Origin: Curvibacter soli
GTDB taxonomy: Bacteria > Pseudomonadota > Gammaproteobacteria > Burkholderiales > Burkholderiaceae_C
NCBI RefSeq assembly: GCF_029211125.1
Contig: NZ_JARGEN010000034.1
Coordinates: 113,574-177,573 of the forward strand
Length of the DNA: 64,000 nt
Reading direction: 5' to 3'
Position 1 is the stretch's first letter, and every line of letters begins with the position of its first letter. A program made the position numbers and the translations under genes. The notes below the pieces were generated by a model that worked only from the letters and a program-made list of their open reading frames with translations, searched no databases and had not been told where the DNA came from. Below, in pieces: positions 1 to 8,200 of the stretch.

Positions 1-30
1 GGCTTCCAGGCCCAGGTGGAGCTGCGGCAT
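1..30 (-). CDS. Possible 5' end of an unidentified gene cut by the window edge
   Basis: On the minus strand an ATG at 30 opens a frame reading MPQLHLGLEA to the window edge. It starts 16 bases after the nth stop codon in the same direction, so it could be the next gene of that transcription unit. Ten codons are not enough to identify a family, and no clear ribosome binding site is seen. Confidence 0.3.
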   Translation of the reverse strand, partial: MPQLHLGLEA

Positions 31-46
31 AGGGCGTGGGGCCGAC

Positions 47-691
47 TCAGCGCGCCGGCGCGGGCGTCTTGGGCTGGTAGTCGCACCAGGGCGCCACGCG
101 GCACTGCCAGCACTGCGGCTTGCGCGCCTGGCAGACGTAGCGGCCCAGCAGAATCAGCCAGTGGTGGGCGTGCAGCAGGTAGGCGGACGGCACGCGCTTC
201 ATGAGCTTCAGCTCCACCTCCAGCGGTGTCTTGCCCGGCGCCAGGCCGGTGCGGTTGGCCACACGGAAGATGTGCGTATCGACCGCCAGCGTCGGCTCAC
301 CGAAGGCCACGTTGAGCACCACGTTGGCCGTCTTGCGGCCCACGCCGGGCAGCGATTCGAGCTCCTCGCGCGTGCGCGGCACCTCGCCGCCGAAGCGCTC
401 CACCAGGATGCGGCAGGTCTCCATCAGGTGCCGGGCCTTGCTGCGGTACAGGCCGATGGTCTTGATGTAGCCCTCCAGTCCTTCCTGGCCCAGCGCCAGG
501 ATCGCCTGCGGCGTGTTGGCCACCGGGTACAGGCGGCGCGTGGCCTGGTTCACGCTCACGTCGGTGGCCTGGGCCGAGAGGAGCACGGAGCAGAGCAACT
601 CGAACGGGCTCGTATACTCCAACTCGGTTTCGGGTCTTGGGTTGGCCGCCTGCAGCGTGGCGAAGAACGGCCCGATGTTTTCTTTCTTCAT
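47..691 (-). CDS. nth: Endonuclease III (DNA glycosylase/AP lyase)
   Basis: Base-excision repair enzyme that removes oxidised pyrimidines and cleaves the resulting abasic site. The 214-residue product has the family's usual length. It carries the helix-hairpin-helix LPGVGRKTANVV with catalytic Lys120, the AVDTH segment with Asp138, and the C-terminal 4Fe-4S cysteines at 187, 194, 197 and 203, which is the E. coli Nth spacing. The start ATG at 691 gives the conserved MKKENIGPFF opening; a longer frame runs upstream but lies over the divergent aminotransferase gene. Only 18 bp separate the two start codons, so the two promoters must be tightly packed or overlap into coding sequence. Confidence 0.95.
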   Translation of the reverse strand: MKKENIGPFFATLQAANPRPETELEYTSPFELLCSVLLSAQATDVSVNQATRRLYPVANTPQAILALGQEGLEGYIKTIGLYRSKARHLMETCRILVERFGGEVPRTREELESLPGVGRKTANVVLNVAFGEPTLAVDTHIFRVANRTGLAPGKTPLEVELKLMKRVPSAYLLHAHHWLILLGRYVCQARKPQCWQCRVAPWCDYQPKTPAPAR

Positions 692-709
692 TGCCCTTGA
701 TTCTCTCCC

Positions 710-1915
710 ATGGCACTCCCCTTCGCCGCACGGCTCGACAACGTCGAAACTTCCGCCATCCGCGAGCTGTTCAAGCTGCTCGGCAAGCCCGGCATCATCA
801 GCTTCGCGGGCGGCTTCCCCGACGCGGCGATGTTCGACGTCGAGGGCTTGCGCGAAGCCAGCAGCCACGTGCTGACCCACGCGCCTGGCGCCGCGCTGCA
901 ATATGGCGCCACCGAGGGCTACCAGCCGCTGCGCGAGCAGCTCGTGCAGTTCATGGCAACCAAGGGCGTGGGCCTCGCGCCCGAGGAACTGATCGTCACC
1001 ACCGGCAGCCAGCAGGCGCTGGACCTGCTGGGCAAGGCCATGATCGACCCGGGTGACGCCGTGATCGTCGAAGGCCCCACGTTCCTGGCCACCATCCAGT
1101 GCTTCCGCCTGTACGGCGCGCGGGTCATTGCCGCGCCCGTGGACAGCCACGGCGCGCGGGTGGACGAGCTGGAGCGGCTGATCGCGGAGCACCGCCCCAA
1201 GCTCGTGTACCTGATCCCCACCTTTGGCAACCCCACGGGCGCCACCCTGACGCTGGAGCGCCGCAAGCGCGTGCTGGAGCTGGCCGCGCGCACGCGCACG
1301 CTGGTGGTGGAGGACGACCCCTACGGCGACCTGTACTTCGGCGAGCCGCCGCCCGATTCGCTGCTGGCCCTGAGCACTGACGTGCCCGGCAGCCGCGACT
1401 GGCTGGCCTACTGCGGCTCGCTCAGCAAGGTGCTGTCGCCGGGCCTGCGCATCGGCTGGCTCAGCGGGCCTGCCGAACTGCTCGCCAAGGCCACGATGTG
1501 CAAGCAGTTCAGCGACGCGCACACCAGCACCTTCGCGCAGGCCACCGCCGCCGAATACCTGCGCGCCGGGCGCATGCCGGCCACGCTGGCGCACGTGCGC
1601 GCGGTGTACGCCGAGCGCGCCCGCGCCATGTGCGACGCGCTGCGCAAGGAGCTGGGCGACGCCATCGCCTTCAGCGAGCCCGGCGGCGGCCTGTTCGTCT
1701 GGGCCCGGCTGACGGGCGCGGGCGGCAAGGTGGCCGATGCCGGGGTACTGGCCAAGCGCGCCATCGAGAAAGGTGTGGCCTTCGTGCCCGGTGCGCCGTT
1801 CTACGCCACCGAACCGGATGCGGCCACGCTGCGCCTGAGCTTCGCCACCGCCGACGTGGACAAGATCCGCGAAGGCGTGGAGCGCCTGGCGCTGGCGCTG
1901 TGTAGCCACGCATAA
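710..1915 (+). CDS. PLP-dependent aminotransferase, class I/II (2-aminoadipate aminotransferase-like)
   Basis: A 401-residue fold-type I aminotransferase. Visible hallmarks are NPTG at 174-177, the PLP-contacting DDPYGDLYF block near 202, and the Schiff-base lysine in GSLSKVLSPGLRIGW (Lys240). The overall form resembles LysN/YdcR-type enzymes that transaminate 2-aminoadipate, branched-chain or aromatic amino acids, but there is no N-terminal GntR DNA-binding domain, so it is an enzyme and not a MocR regulator. The substrate cannot be told from sequence. The gene is divergent from nth and has no co-directional partner close by. Confidence 0.88.
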   Translation: MALPFAARLDNVETSAIRELFKLLGKPGIISFAGGFPDAAMFDVEGLREASSHVLTHAPGAALQYGATEGYQPLREQLVQFMATKGVGLAPEELIVTTGSQQALDLLGKAMIDPGDAVIVEGPTFLATIQCFRLYGARVIAAPVDSHGARVDELERLIAEHRPKLVYLIPTFGNPTGATLTLERRKRVLELAARTRTLVVEDDPYGDLYFGEPPPDSLLALSTDVPGSRDWLAYCGSLSKVLSPGLRIGWLSGPAELLAKATMCKQFSDAHTSTFAQATAAEYLRAGRMPATLAHVRAVYAERARAMCDALRKELGDAIAFSEPGGGLFVWARLTGAGGKVADAGVLAKRAIEKGVAFVPGAPFYATEPDAATLRLSFATADVDKIREGVERLALALCSHA

Positions 1916-1937
1916 TCCCCCTCCCGCGTACGTCCAT

Positions 1938-2107
1938 CTAGTAGTCAGTATTCGATGCTTGGCGGCACCAATAAAAGCGATGCGTTGTGGCGCAGGGCAA
2001 GGCGCAAACCACAGCGATAGCCGTCGCTATCGCTATGGTTTTTGCAACGCCGCCATGCGGCAAAAGGCGCGGTTTCATGTGCTGCTTGGCGTTGAACACT
2101 GCACTAG
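1938..2107. repeat. Repeat E: 170-bp intergenic element with imperfect inverted ends and an internal hairpin
   Basis: The left end (1946-1968, CAGTATTCGATGCTTGGCGG...) and the right end (2079-2107, ...GAACACTGCACTAG) are related to the two halves of the palindrome at 54375-54426. Both outer edges begin with CTAGT when each is read outside-in. Inside lies a hairpin with 16-base arms at 2006-2021 and 2026-2041 (one G-T mismatch, loop CGTC). No open reading frame inside it looks real. It occupies nearly all of the gap before the DUF6172 gene. Confidence 0.55.
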
Positions 2108-2132
2108 GGCGCTTCGCCCCCCGAAGGACCCC

Positions 2133-2441
2133 ATGAGAAAGACTTTCCAACTGCGCATCGAAGGCAGGCACCCGGACCGGGTGCTCGACGCGGTGAAGCA
2201 CGAGATCCGCAAGTACCTCCGGCGCGAGCGCCGGCGCGCGCTGCCGCCCGGCGTGGACTACTGGGATTTCGACTGCAGGTTCGGGCGCACGCAGGAAGAT
2301 GCGCAGTCCGTCCACTTGGCCACGCTCATCGGCCTGGTCGACATGGTGGCCGGCGAGGGCGGCGAGCAGTGCTATGTGGAAATCCTGGCCACGCACGGGC
2401 ATCGCCTGGCCCGGCCCGTGGACGGCGCCGCTGCCGCTTAG
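2133..2441 (+). CDS. DUF6172 family protein
   Basis: A 102-residue protein starting MRKTFQLRIEGRHPDRV and containing the basic stretch RKYLRRERRRALPPGVDYWDFDC. I recognise this as the uncharacterised DUF6172 family common in Comamonadaceae; no biochemical role is known to me. The ATG at 2133 is preferred over the longer frame from 1959, because the extra 58 codons lie inside repeat E. The gene overlaps the convergent RNA helicase gene by four bases at their stop codons. Confidence 0.75.
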   Translation: MRKTFQLRIEGRHPDRVLDAVKHEIRKYLRRERRRALPPGVDYWDFDCRFGRTQEDAQSVHLATLIGLVDMVAGEGGEQCYVEILATHGHRLARPVDGAAAA

Positions 2442-3679
2442 CCGCCGCTGCGCGCGGCAGCGGCCCGCAGCCGGTCTTTCTTGCTCGGGCGGCGGCCCTT
2501 GATGCCGCCGGCCCCGGGCGCTGGCGGCGCTGCCGCTTCTGTGGGCTCGAGGCCCGGGACCTGTTCGCGCGGCAGGCTCATGTGCTGCCGCTTTTCGATC
2601 AGGCGGAAATGCGCTTCGGTGCCCGCGCTCACGAAGCTGGCGGCCAGGCCGCTTTCCCCGGCGCGGCCGGTGCGTCCAATGCGGTGGACGTAGTCGGTGG
2701 CCGAGCGCGGCAGGTCATAGTTCACCACCACCGGCAGCCGCGCGATGTCGATGCCGCGCGCGGCCAGGTCGGTGGTGACCAGCACCTCCCAGCGCTCGTC
2801 CTTGAACTCGTCGAGCATCTGCTTGCGCGCCGCCGGGCCCAGGTCGCCATGCAGGGCGATGGCGAAGATGCCCGCCTGGTAGAGCTTGTCCGCCACCAGT
2901 TCGGCGGCATGCCGGGTGGCGACGAAGACCAGTACGCGCTGCCAGCCGTTCTCCTTGACCAGATGGCGCAGCAGGGCGGTGCGCCGCGCGGCATCGACCT
3001 GGATCGCCCGCTGCAGGATGGCGGGCTCGCTGCCCGGGGCCTGCGGGATTTCCACCCGCAGCGGCTCGCGCAGCAGGCCCTCGACCAGGGTGCGCACGGC
3101 TGGCGCGAACGTGGCGGAGAAGAACAGGTTCTGCCGCCGGGGCGGCAGCAGCGCCAGCACGCGGGCCAGTTCGTCGGCGAACCCCAGGTCCAGCAGGCGG
3201 TCGGCCTCGTCGAGCACCAGCATGCCGGCATGGGAAAGCTTCAGCGCGTTGTGCTCCACCAGGTCGAGCAGGCGCCCGGGCGTGGCCACCACCACGTCGG
3301 CGCCGCCGCGCAGGCCCATCATCTGCGGATTGATGGAGACGCCGCCGAACACCACCGCCACCTTCAGCGGCTGCGGCAGGCCCTGGGCCAGGCGGCGCAG
3401 CACCTCGCCCACCTGCGCCGCCAGCTCGCGCGTGGGCACCAGCACCAGCGCGCGGATACGCCGGGGCGCTGCGGCAGGCGCGCCTTCCTGCAGCCGCTGC
3501 AGCAGGGGCAGCGCGAAGGCGGCGGTCTTGCCCGAGCCGGTCTGGGCCAGGGCCAGCACGTCGGCACCGCGCAGGATGGCCGGTATGGCTTGCGCCTGCA
3601 CGGGTGTCGGTGCAGAAAACCCCGATGCGTCCGCGGCGCAGACGAGCGCGGGGGACAGGCCGAAGGAGACGAAGGTCAT
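2438..3679 (-). CDS. DEAD-box ATP-dependent RNA helicase (RhlE-like)
   Basis: Unwinds RNA duplexes in ribosome assembly or RNA turnover. The 413-residue product shows the Q-motif PTPVQAQAIP, motif I AQTGSGKT, Ia PTRELA, Ib TPGRLLD, II DEAD in VLDEADRLLD, III SAT, V TTDLAARGID and VI HRIGRTGRAG, followed by a short basic tail (GIKGRRPSKKDRLR). The conserved family start MTFVSFGLSP is at 3679. An upstream in-frame ATG at 3733 overlaps the serB stop codon by one base and would add an 18-residue Pro/Ala-rich leader, so translational coupling to serB is possible and either start may be used. Confidence 0.92.
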   Translation of the reverse strand: MTFVSFGLSPALVCAADASGFSAPTPVQAQAIPAILRGADVLALAQTGSGKTAAFALPLLQRLQEGAPAAAPRRIRALVLVPTRELAAQVGEVLRRLAQGLPQPLKVAVVFGGVSINPQMMGLRGGADVVVATPGRLLDLVEHNALKLSHAGMLVLDEADRLLDLGFADELARVLALLPPRRQNLFFSATFAPAVRTLVEGLLREPLRVEIPQAPGSEPAILQRAIQVDAARRTALLRHLVKENGWQRVLVFVATRHAAELVADKLYQAGIFAIALHGDLGPAARKQMLDEFKDERWEVLVTTDLAARGIDIARLPVVVNYDLPRSATDYVHRIGRTGRAGESGLAASFVSAGTEAHFRLIEKRQHMSLPREQVPGLEPTEAAAPPAPGAGGIKGRRPSKKDRLRAAAARSGG

Positions 3680-3732
3680 GGGTGCCGCCGGGTTCTGGCC
3701 GGGCGGGGTCGCGGGCAGCGGTGCGGACGGCA

Positions 3733-4446
3733 TCAGGCGTGCACCACTTCCAGTACCCGGTCCAACCCGCCGCTGTCGATGGCCAGCATGGCCTGGGTGC
3801 GCACGCGCGGCTTGGCGTGGTAGGCCACGGAGAGCCCGGCCTCGGCCATCATGGGCAGGTCGTTGGAGCCGTCGCCCACGGCGATGGCCTGCCTGGGGCT
3901 GGCGCCGAGCAGCGAGGCCACTTCGAGCAGCGTGCGGCGTTTCTCCGCGCCGTCGCAAATGTCGCCCCAGCTTTGCGGTACCACGCGGCCCGTGAGGATG
4001 CCGCCGGCTTCCTCGAGCAGGTTGGAGCGCGCGAAGTCGATCCCCAGGCGCTGGCGCACGCGCTCGGCGAAGAAGGTGAAGCCGCCCGAGACCAGCAGCA
4101 CCTTCAGGCCCGCAGCCTTGCAGGCGGCGATGAGCTGTTCGGCGCCGGGGTTGATGCGCAGGCGCTCGTCGTAGACCTGCTGCAGCGCCGCCACGGGCAC
4201 GCCCTGCAGCAGCGCCACGCGCTGGCGCAGGCTTTCCTTGAAGTCCTTGATCTCGCCGCGCATCGTGGCTTCGGTGATGGCGGCCACCTCGGCCTTCTTG
4301 CCCACGGCGTCGGCGATCTCGTCGATGCACTCGATGTTGATCAGCGTCGAGTCCATGTCGAACGCGATGAGCCGGAAGTCGGCCAGCCTGAGTGGCGGGG
4401 TGAAGCGCTGGATGACGAGGCCGGGGGCATAGGGGATGGTGTTCAT
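3733..4446 (-). CDS. serB: Phosphoserine phosphatase
   Basis: Catalyses the last step of serine biosynthesis, the dephosphorylation of O-phospho-L-serine. A 237-residue HAD-superfamily protein with the nucleophile motif FDMDSTL (Asp30 and Asp32), the conserved LVSGGFTFF stretch near the middle, and the third motif VGDGSNDLPMM. This is the short form without an N-terminal ACT domain, as usual in beta-proteobacteria. It is followed directly by the RNA helicase gene. A REP copy sits immediately upstream of its ATG, so its promoter must lie within or beyond that repeat. Confidence 0.94.
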   Translation of the reverse strand: MNTIPYAPGLVIQRFTPPLRLADFRLIAFDMDSTLINIECIDEIADAVGKKAEVAAITEATMRGEIKDFKESLRQRVALLQGVPVAALQQVYDERLRINPGAEQLIAACKAAGLKVLLVSGGFTFFAERVRQRLGIDFARSNLLEEAGGILTGRVVPQSWGDICDGAEKRRTLLEVASLLGASPRQAIAVGDGSNDLPMMAEAGLSVAYHAKPRVRTQAMLAIDSGGLDRVLEVVHA

Positions 4447-4505
4447 GCTTCTATTTTGATAGCTTCAAGCCCTGGCGGAATAAGCGCTGGGGCTGGATTC
4501 GATGT
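4447..4505. repeat. Repeat D (REP-like) copy 1, between serB and parE
   Basis: Contains TATTTTGATAGCT followed by ATAAGCGCTGG and ends GGATTCGA. The same order and spacing recur at 5157-5215 in the same orientation, so the two copies bracket the toxin-antitoxin genes as direct repeats. Confidence 0.75.
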
Positions 4506-4835
4506 TCAACTTTCATCGCCACCCAGCAGGCTGTCCTGGATGTCGCGCTGCCCGTGCAGGATGCGCCAGATGTCGATATGGTTCGGGCGCTCCAGGTAAA
4601 ACACCAGGTAGGGAAAGCGTTTGCAGGGCCAGCATCGCAAACCCGCCAGGCCCAGCGCATGCGCATACCGGGGCGAGCCGGTGGCCGGGTGGCGGCGGAT
4701 GTGCGCGATGGCCTGCTCCAGCGCCAGGACGAAGGCCTCGGCGGTCTGCGGCGCCTGCTGCTCCAGGTAGTAGCCGATGGCTTCATGCCCATCCCGGCTG
4801 GCGCGGGCACGGCGTATGGCGGGCCTGGCGGTCAC
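4506..4835 (-). CDS. parE: ParE/RelE-family toxin of a type II toxin-antitoxin module
   Basis: A 109-residue protein whose C-terminal half has the ParE/RelE pattern HPATGSPRYAHALGLAGLR, FPYLVFYLE and IDIWRILHGQRDI. ParE toxins poison DNA gyrase and RelE-like ones cleave mRNA; which applies here is not visible. The start is taken as GTG at 4835, which overlaps the antitoxin stop as GTGA; a longer frame runs through the antitoxin gene and is not real. Translational coupling to the antitoxin is expected. REP copies flank the pair. Confidence 0.82.
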   Translation of the reverse strand: MTARPAIRRARASRDGHEAIGYYLEQQAPQTAEAFVLALEQAIAHIRRHPATGSPRYAHALGLAGLRCWPCKRFPYLVFYLERPNHIDIWRILHGQRDIQDSLLGGDES

Positions 4836-5071
4836 TGCGCGGAGCCGGTCCGAATGGACTGCCGCAGGCTGTCGAAGTACGCTGCGTCGAATTCGCCCAT
4901 GGGTTCGGAGCGTGCCCCGTCCAGCAGCAGCTCGCGCAGGCGGATGCGTTCCTGGTCCCTGCGGATCAGTTCGCGCACGTATTCGCTGGCCGTGCCGTAG
5001 CCGCCGCTGGACACCTGGGCGTCCACATGGATTTTCAGCGCATCGGGCAGCGAGATGTTCATGGTGCTCAT
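4832..5071 (-). CDS. parD: ParD-family antitoxin (ribbon-helix-helix)
   Basis: A 79-residue protein opening MSTMNISLPDALKIHVDAQV, the ribbon-helix-helix DNA-binding strand and first helix typical of ParD/CopG antitoxins. It continues GYGTASEYVRELIRRDQE, a further ParD hallmark. The acidic C-terminal part would wrap and neutralise the toxin. The ATG at 5071 is preferred over 5110, because the longer version would read through the operator-like palindrome at 5091-5105. It precedes the toxin gene with a 4-base overlap. Confidence 0.85.
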   Translation of the reverse strand: MSTMNISLPDALKIHVDAQVSSGGYGTASEYVRELIRRDQERIRLRELLLDGARSEPMGEFDAAYFDSLRQSIRTGSAQ

Positions 5072-5090
5072 GGCCGCATCGTAGTTTTCC

Positions 5091-5105
5091 TGCCAAATTT
5101 TGGCA
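5091..5105. promoter_or_regulatory. Palindromic operator candidate of the parDE module
   Basis: TGCCAAATTTTGGCA is a perfect inverted repeat with 7-base arms and one central base, 20 bp upstream of the parD start. ParD-type antitoxins autorepress their own promoter at such short palindromes, so it is the likely operator. Binding is inferred. Confidence 0.5.
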
Positions 5106-5156
5106 AACATGGAGGTGAGTATCTGCTGCCCGGCATGCTGCCCGGCAGCGGTATTT

Positions 5157-5215
5157 GCTTCTGTTTTGATAGCTGCATTCGCTTATGGGATAAGCGCTGG
5201 AGCCTGATTCGACAC
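5157..5215. repeat. Repeat D (REP-like) copy 2, upstream of parDE
   Basis: GTTTTGATAGCTGC is followed by a short hairpin CGCTTAT-GGG-ATAAGCG and then CTGGAGCCTGATTCGA. It matches copy 1 at 4447-4505 in sequence order and orientation. Confidence 0.8.
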
Positions 5216-5286
5216 TGAATCAAAAGGCACTCTCTGCCATCTGGTTCTGCGGGATGCGTACGGCCGGGCTGGCGCCGCTGCGGAAG

Positions 5287-8200
5287 TCATGCCGTTTCGG
5301 CCTGCGGCTGCCCCAGACTGCGCAGCACGTCGCGCACCATCTGGGCGCGGGCCTTGGGGTCGGGCAGCTCGCGCTCGATGCGCAGCTTGTCGTTGCCGGC
5401 GAGCTTGATGTGGCGGTTCTTCTGGATCAGCCCGATGATGCGCATCGAGTCGATCGGCGGGTTGGGCCGGAAGGTGATGCTGATGACGCCGGGCGCCGCG
5501 TCCACCTTCACCACGCCGTAGGGTTGGCTGAGCACGCGCAGGCGGTGCACGTCGATCAGCGTCTGCGCCTGCGCGGGCAGCTTGCCGAAGCGGTCCACGA
5601 TCTCTTCGAGCAGGCCGTCGATCTGGTCGCTGGTCTTGGCCGTGGCCAGCTTCTTGTAGAACGACAGCCGCAGGTGCACGTCGCCGCAGTAGCTGTCGGG
5701 CAGCAGGGCCGGGGCGTGCAGGTTAATCTCGGTCGCCGCCGACAGCGGCGCCAGCAGGTCGGGCTCCTTGCCGGCCTTCAGCACCCTCACCGCTTCGGAC
5801 AGCATGTCGTTGTAGAGCTGGAAGCCGATCTCCATCATGTTGCCGCTCTGGCTTTCGCCCAGCACTTCGCCGGTGCCGCGGATTTCCAGGTCGTGCATGG
5901 CCAGGTAGAAGCCGCTGCCCAGCTCCTCCATCTGCTGGATGGCTTCGAGCCGCTGGGCCGCGTTCTTGGTCAGCCCCTCGATGTCGGGCACCATCAGGTA
6001 GGCATAGGCCTGGTGGTGGCTGCGGCCCACGCGCCCGCGCAGCTGGTGCAGCTGCGCCAGGCCGAACTTGTCGGCGCGGCTGATGACGATGGTGTTGGCC
6101 GTGGGCACGTCGATGCCGGTCTCGATGATGGTCGAACACAGCAGGATGTTGTAGCGCTGGGCCACGAAGTCGCGCATCACGCGCTCGAGCTCGCGCTCGG
6201 GCATCTGGCCGTGGGCCACGGCGATGCGGGCCTCGGGCAGCATGGCTTCGAGCTGTTGGCGGCGGTTCTCGATGGTTTCCACCTCGTTGTGCAGGAAGTA
6301 GACCTGTCCGCCGCGCTTCAGTTCGCGCAGCACGGCTTCGCGGATCACGCCCGTGCCCTCGTTGCGCACGAAGGTCTTGATGGCCAGTCGGCGCTGCGGC
6401 GCGGTGGCGATGACGCTGAGGTCGCGCAGGCCCTCCAGCGCCATGCCCAGCGTGCGCGGGATGGGCGTGGCGGTGAGCGTGAGCACGTCCACCTCGGCGC
6501 GCATGGCCTTCATGACTTCCTTGTGGCGCACGCCGAAGCGGTGTTCCTCGTCGATGATGAGCAGGCCCAGGTTCTTGAAGTGCACCGATTCGCTGAGCAG
6601 CTTGTGCGTGCCCACGACGATGTCCACGCTGCCTTCGGCCAGGCCCTTGGCGGCGGCGCTGATTTCCTTGGCCGAGCGGAAGCGGCTCATCTCCGCCACC
6701 TTCACGGGCCACTTGCCGAAGCGGTCCACCAGCGTCTGGTAATGCTGCTCGGCCAGCAGCGTGGTGGGGGCCAGGAAGGCCACCTGGCGTCCGCCCAGCA
6801 CGGCGATGAAGGCCGCGCGCAGCGCCACCTCGGTCTTGCCGAAGCCCACGTCGCCGCAGACCAGGCGGTCCATGGGGCGCGGGCTCACCATGTCCTGGAT
6901 CACGGCGTGGATGGCGGCACTCTGGTCGGCGGTTTCCTCGAAGCCGAAGTCCTGCGCGAACACCTCGTATTCCTGTGCCGGGTAGCGGAAGGCGTGGCCT
7001 TCGCGCGCGGCGCGGCGGGCGTAGATGTTGAGCAGCTCCGCCGCCGAGTCGCGCACCTGCTCGGCGGCGCGGCGCTTGGCCTTCTCCCACTGGCCGCTGC
7101 CGAGCTTGTGCAGCGGCGCCTCGTCGGCGGAGACGCCCGTGTAGCGGCTGATCTGGTGCAACTGGCTCACGGGCACGTAGAGCGTGGCGTGGTCGGCGTA
7201 TTCGAGATGCAGGAATTCCTGCGCCTCGGGCGTGCCGTCGGCGCTGGCGGTCTGGCCCAGGTCCATGTTCACCAGCCCGCGGTAGCGGCCTATGCCGTGC
7301 TGCGCATGCACCACGGGGTCGCCCACGCTGAGTTCGGACAGGTCCTTGATGAGCGCGTCGATGTCGCTCACCTGTTCCTGCCGGCGCCGTCGGCGGGTGG
7401 TGGGGCCGGCGGAGAACAGTTCGGTCTCGGTGACGAAGTCGATGCCCTGTTCCACCCAGGCGAAGCCCGCGGCCAGCGGCGCGGTGGCGATGCCGGCCTT
7501 CTCGTCGCTGGCCTCGAACTCGGCCAGGCTGTCGAACGCGGGCGGGTTCACTCCGCTGGCGCGCAGGAAGTCCAGCAGGCTTTCGCGGCGGCCATCGCTT
7601 TCGGCCAGCAGCAGTACGCGCTGCGGCGTGGCCTCGATGTGGGCCTGCAGCCGGGCCAGCGGGTCTTCGGTGCCGCGCGCGGCGGACAGGTCGCCGAGCT
7701 TCTGGAACATGGCGCTGTCGGCCACGTCCTGCACGCCGGGACGCAGCGCCAGTTGGGCATGCTGGTTGGCGCGGGCGTAGAACTGCTCGGCGGTCAGGAA
7801 CAGCGTCTCGGGCGGCAGGGCCGGGCGTTCCGGGTCGCCCTGCACGAGGCGGTAGCGGTCTTTCGTGTCCTGCCAGAAGCGCTGGAACGCGGGCTCGATG
7901 TCGCCGTGCAGCACCACGGTGGCGTCGGCGCCCAGGTAGTCGAACACGGTGGCCGTCTCGTCGAAGAACAGCGGCAGGTAGTACTCGATGCCCGCCGTGG
8001 CCACGCCGTTGCCCATGTCCTTGTAGATGCGGCTCTTGGTCGGGTCGCCTTCGAGCATTTCGCGCCAGCGCTGGCGAAAGCGTGCGCGGGCCGTGTCGTC
8101 CATGGGGAACTCGCGCCCGGGCAGCAGGCGCACCTCGGGCACCGGGTACAGGCTGCGCTGGCTGTCGGGGTCGAAGGTGCGGATGCTGTCCACCTCGTCG

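Noticed and set aside
47..1909. A 620-codon minus-strand frame spanning nth and the aminotransferase
   Set aside because: Only the last 214 codons are nth. The rest is the antisense of the aminotransferase gene, with a His/Gln/Ala-rich composition typical of shadow frames in high-GC DNA.
2006..2041. Integron attC site
   Set aside because: A strong hairpin is present, but the conserved attC core sites (RYYYAAC/GTTRRRY) are not convincingly placed and there is no integrase.
4506..5096. A 196-codon frame covering both parD and parE
   Set aside because: The first part is an out-of-frame reading of parD; the toxin starts at GTG 4835 with a 4-base overlap.
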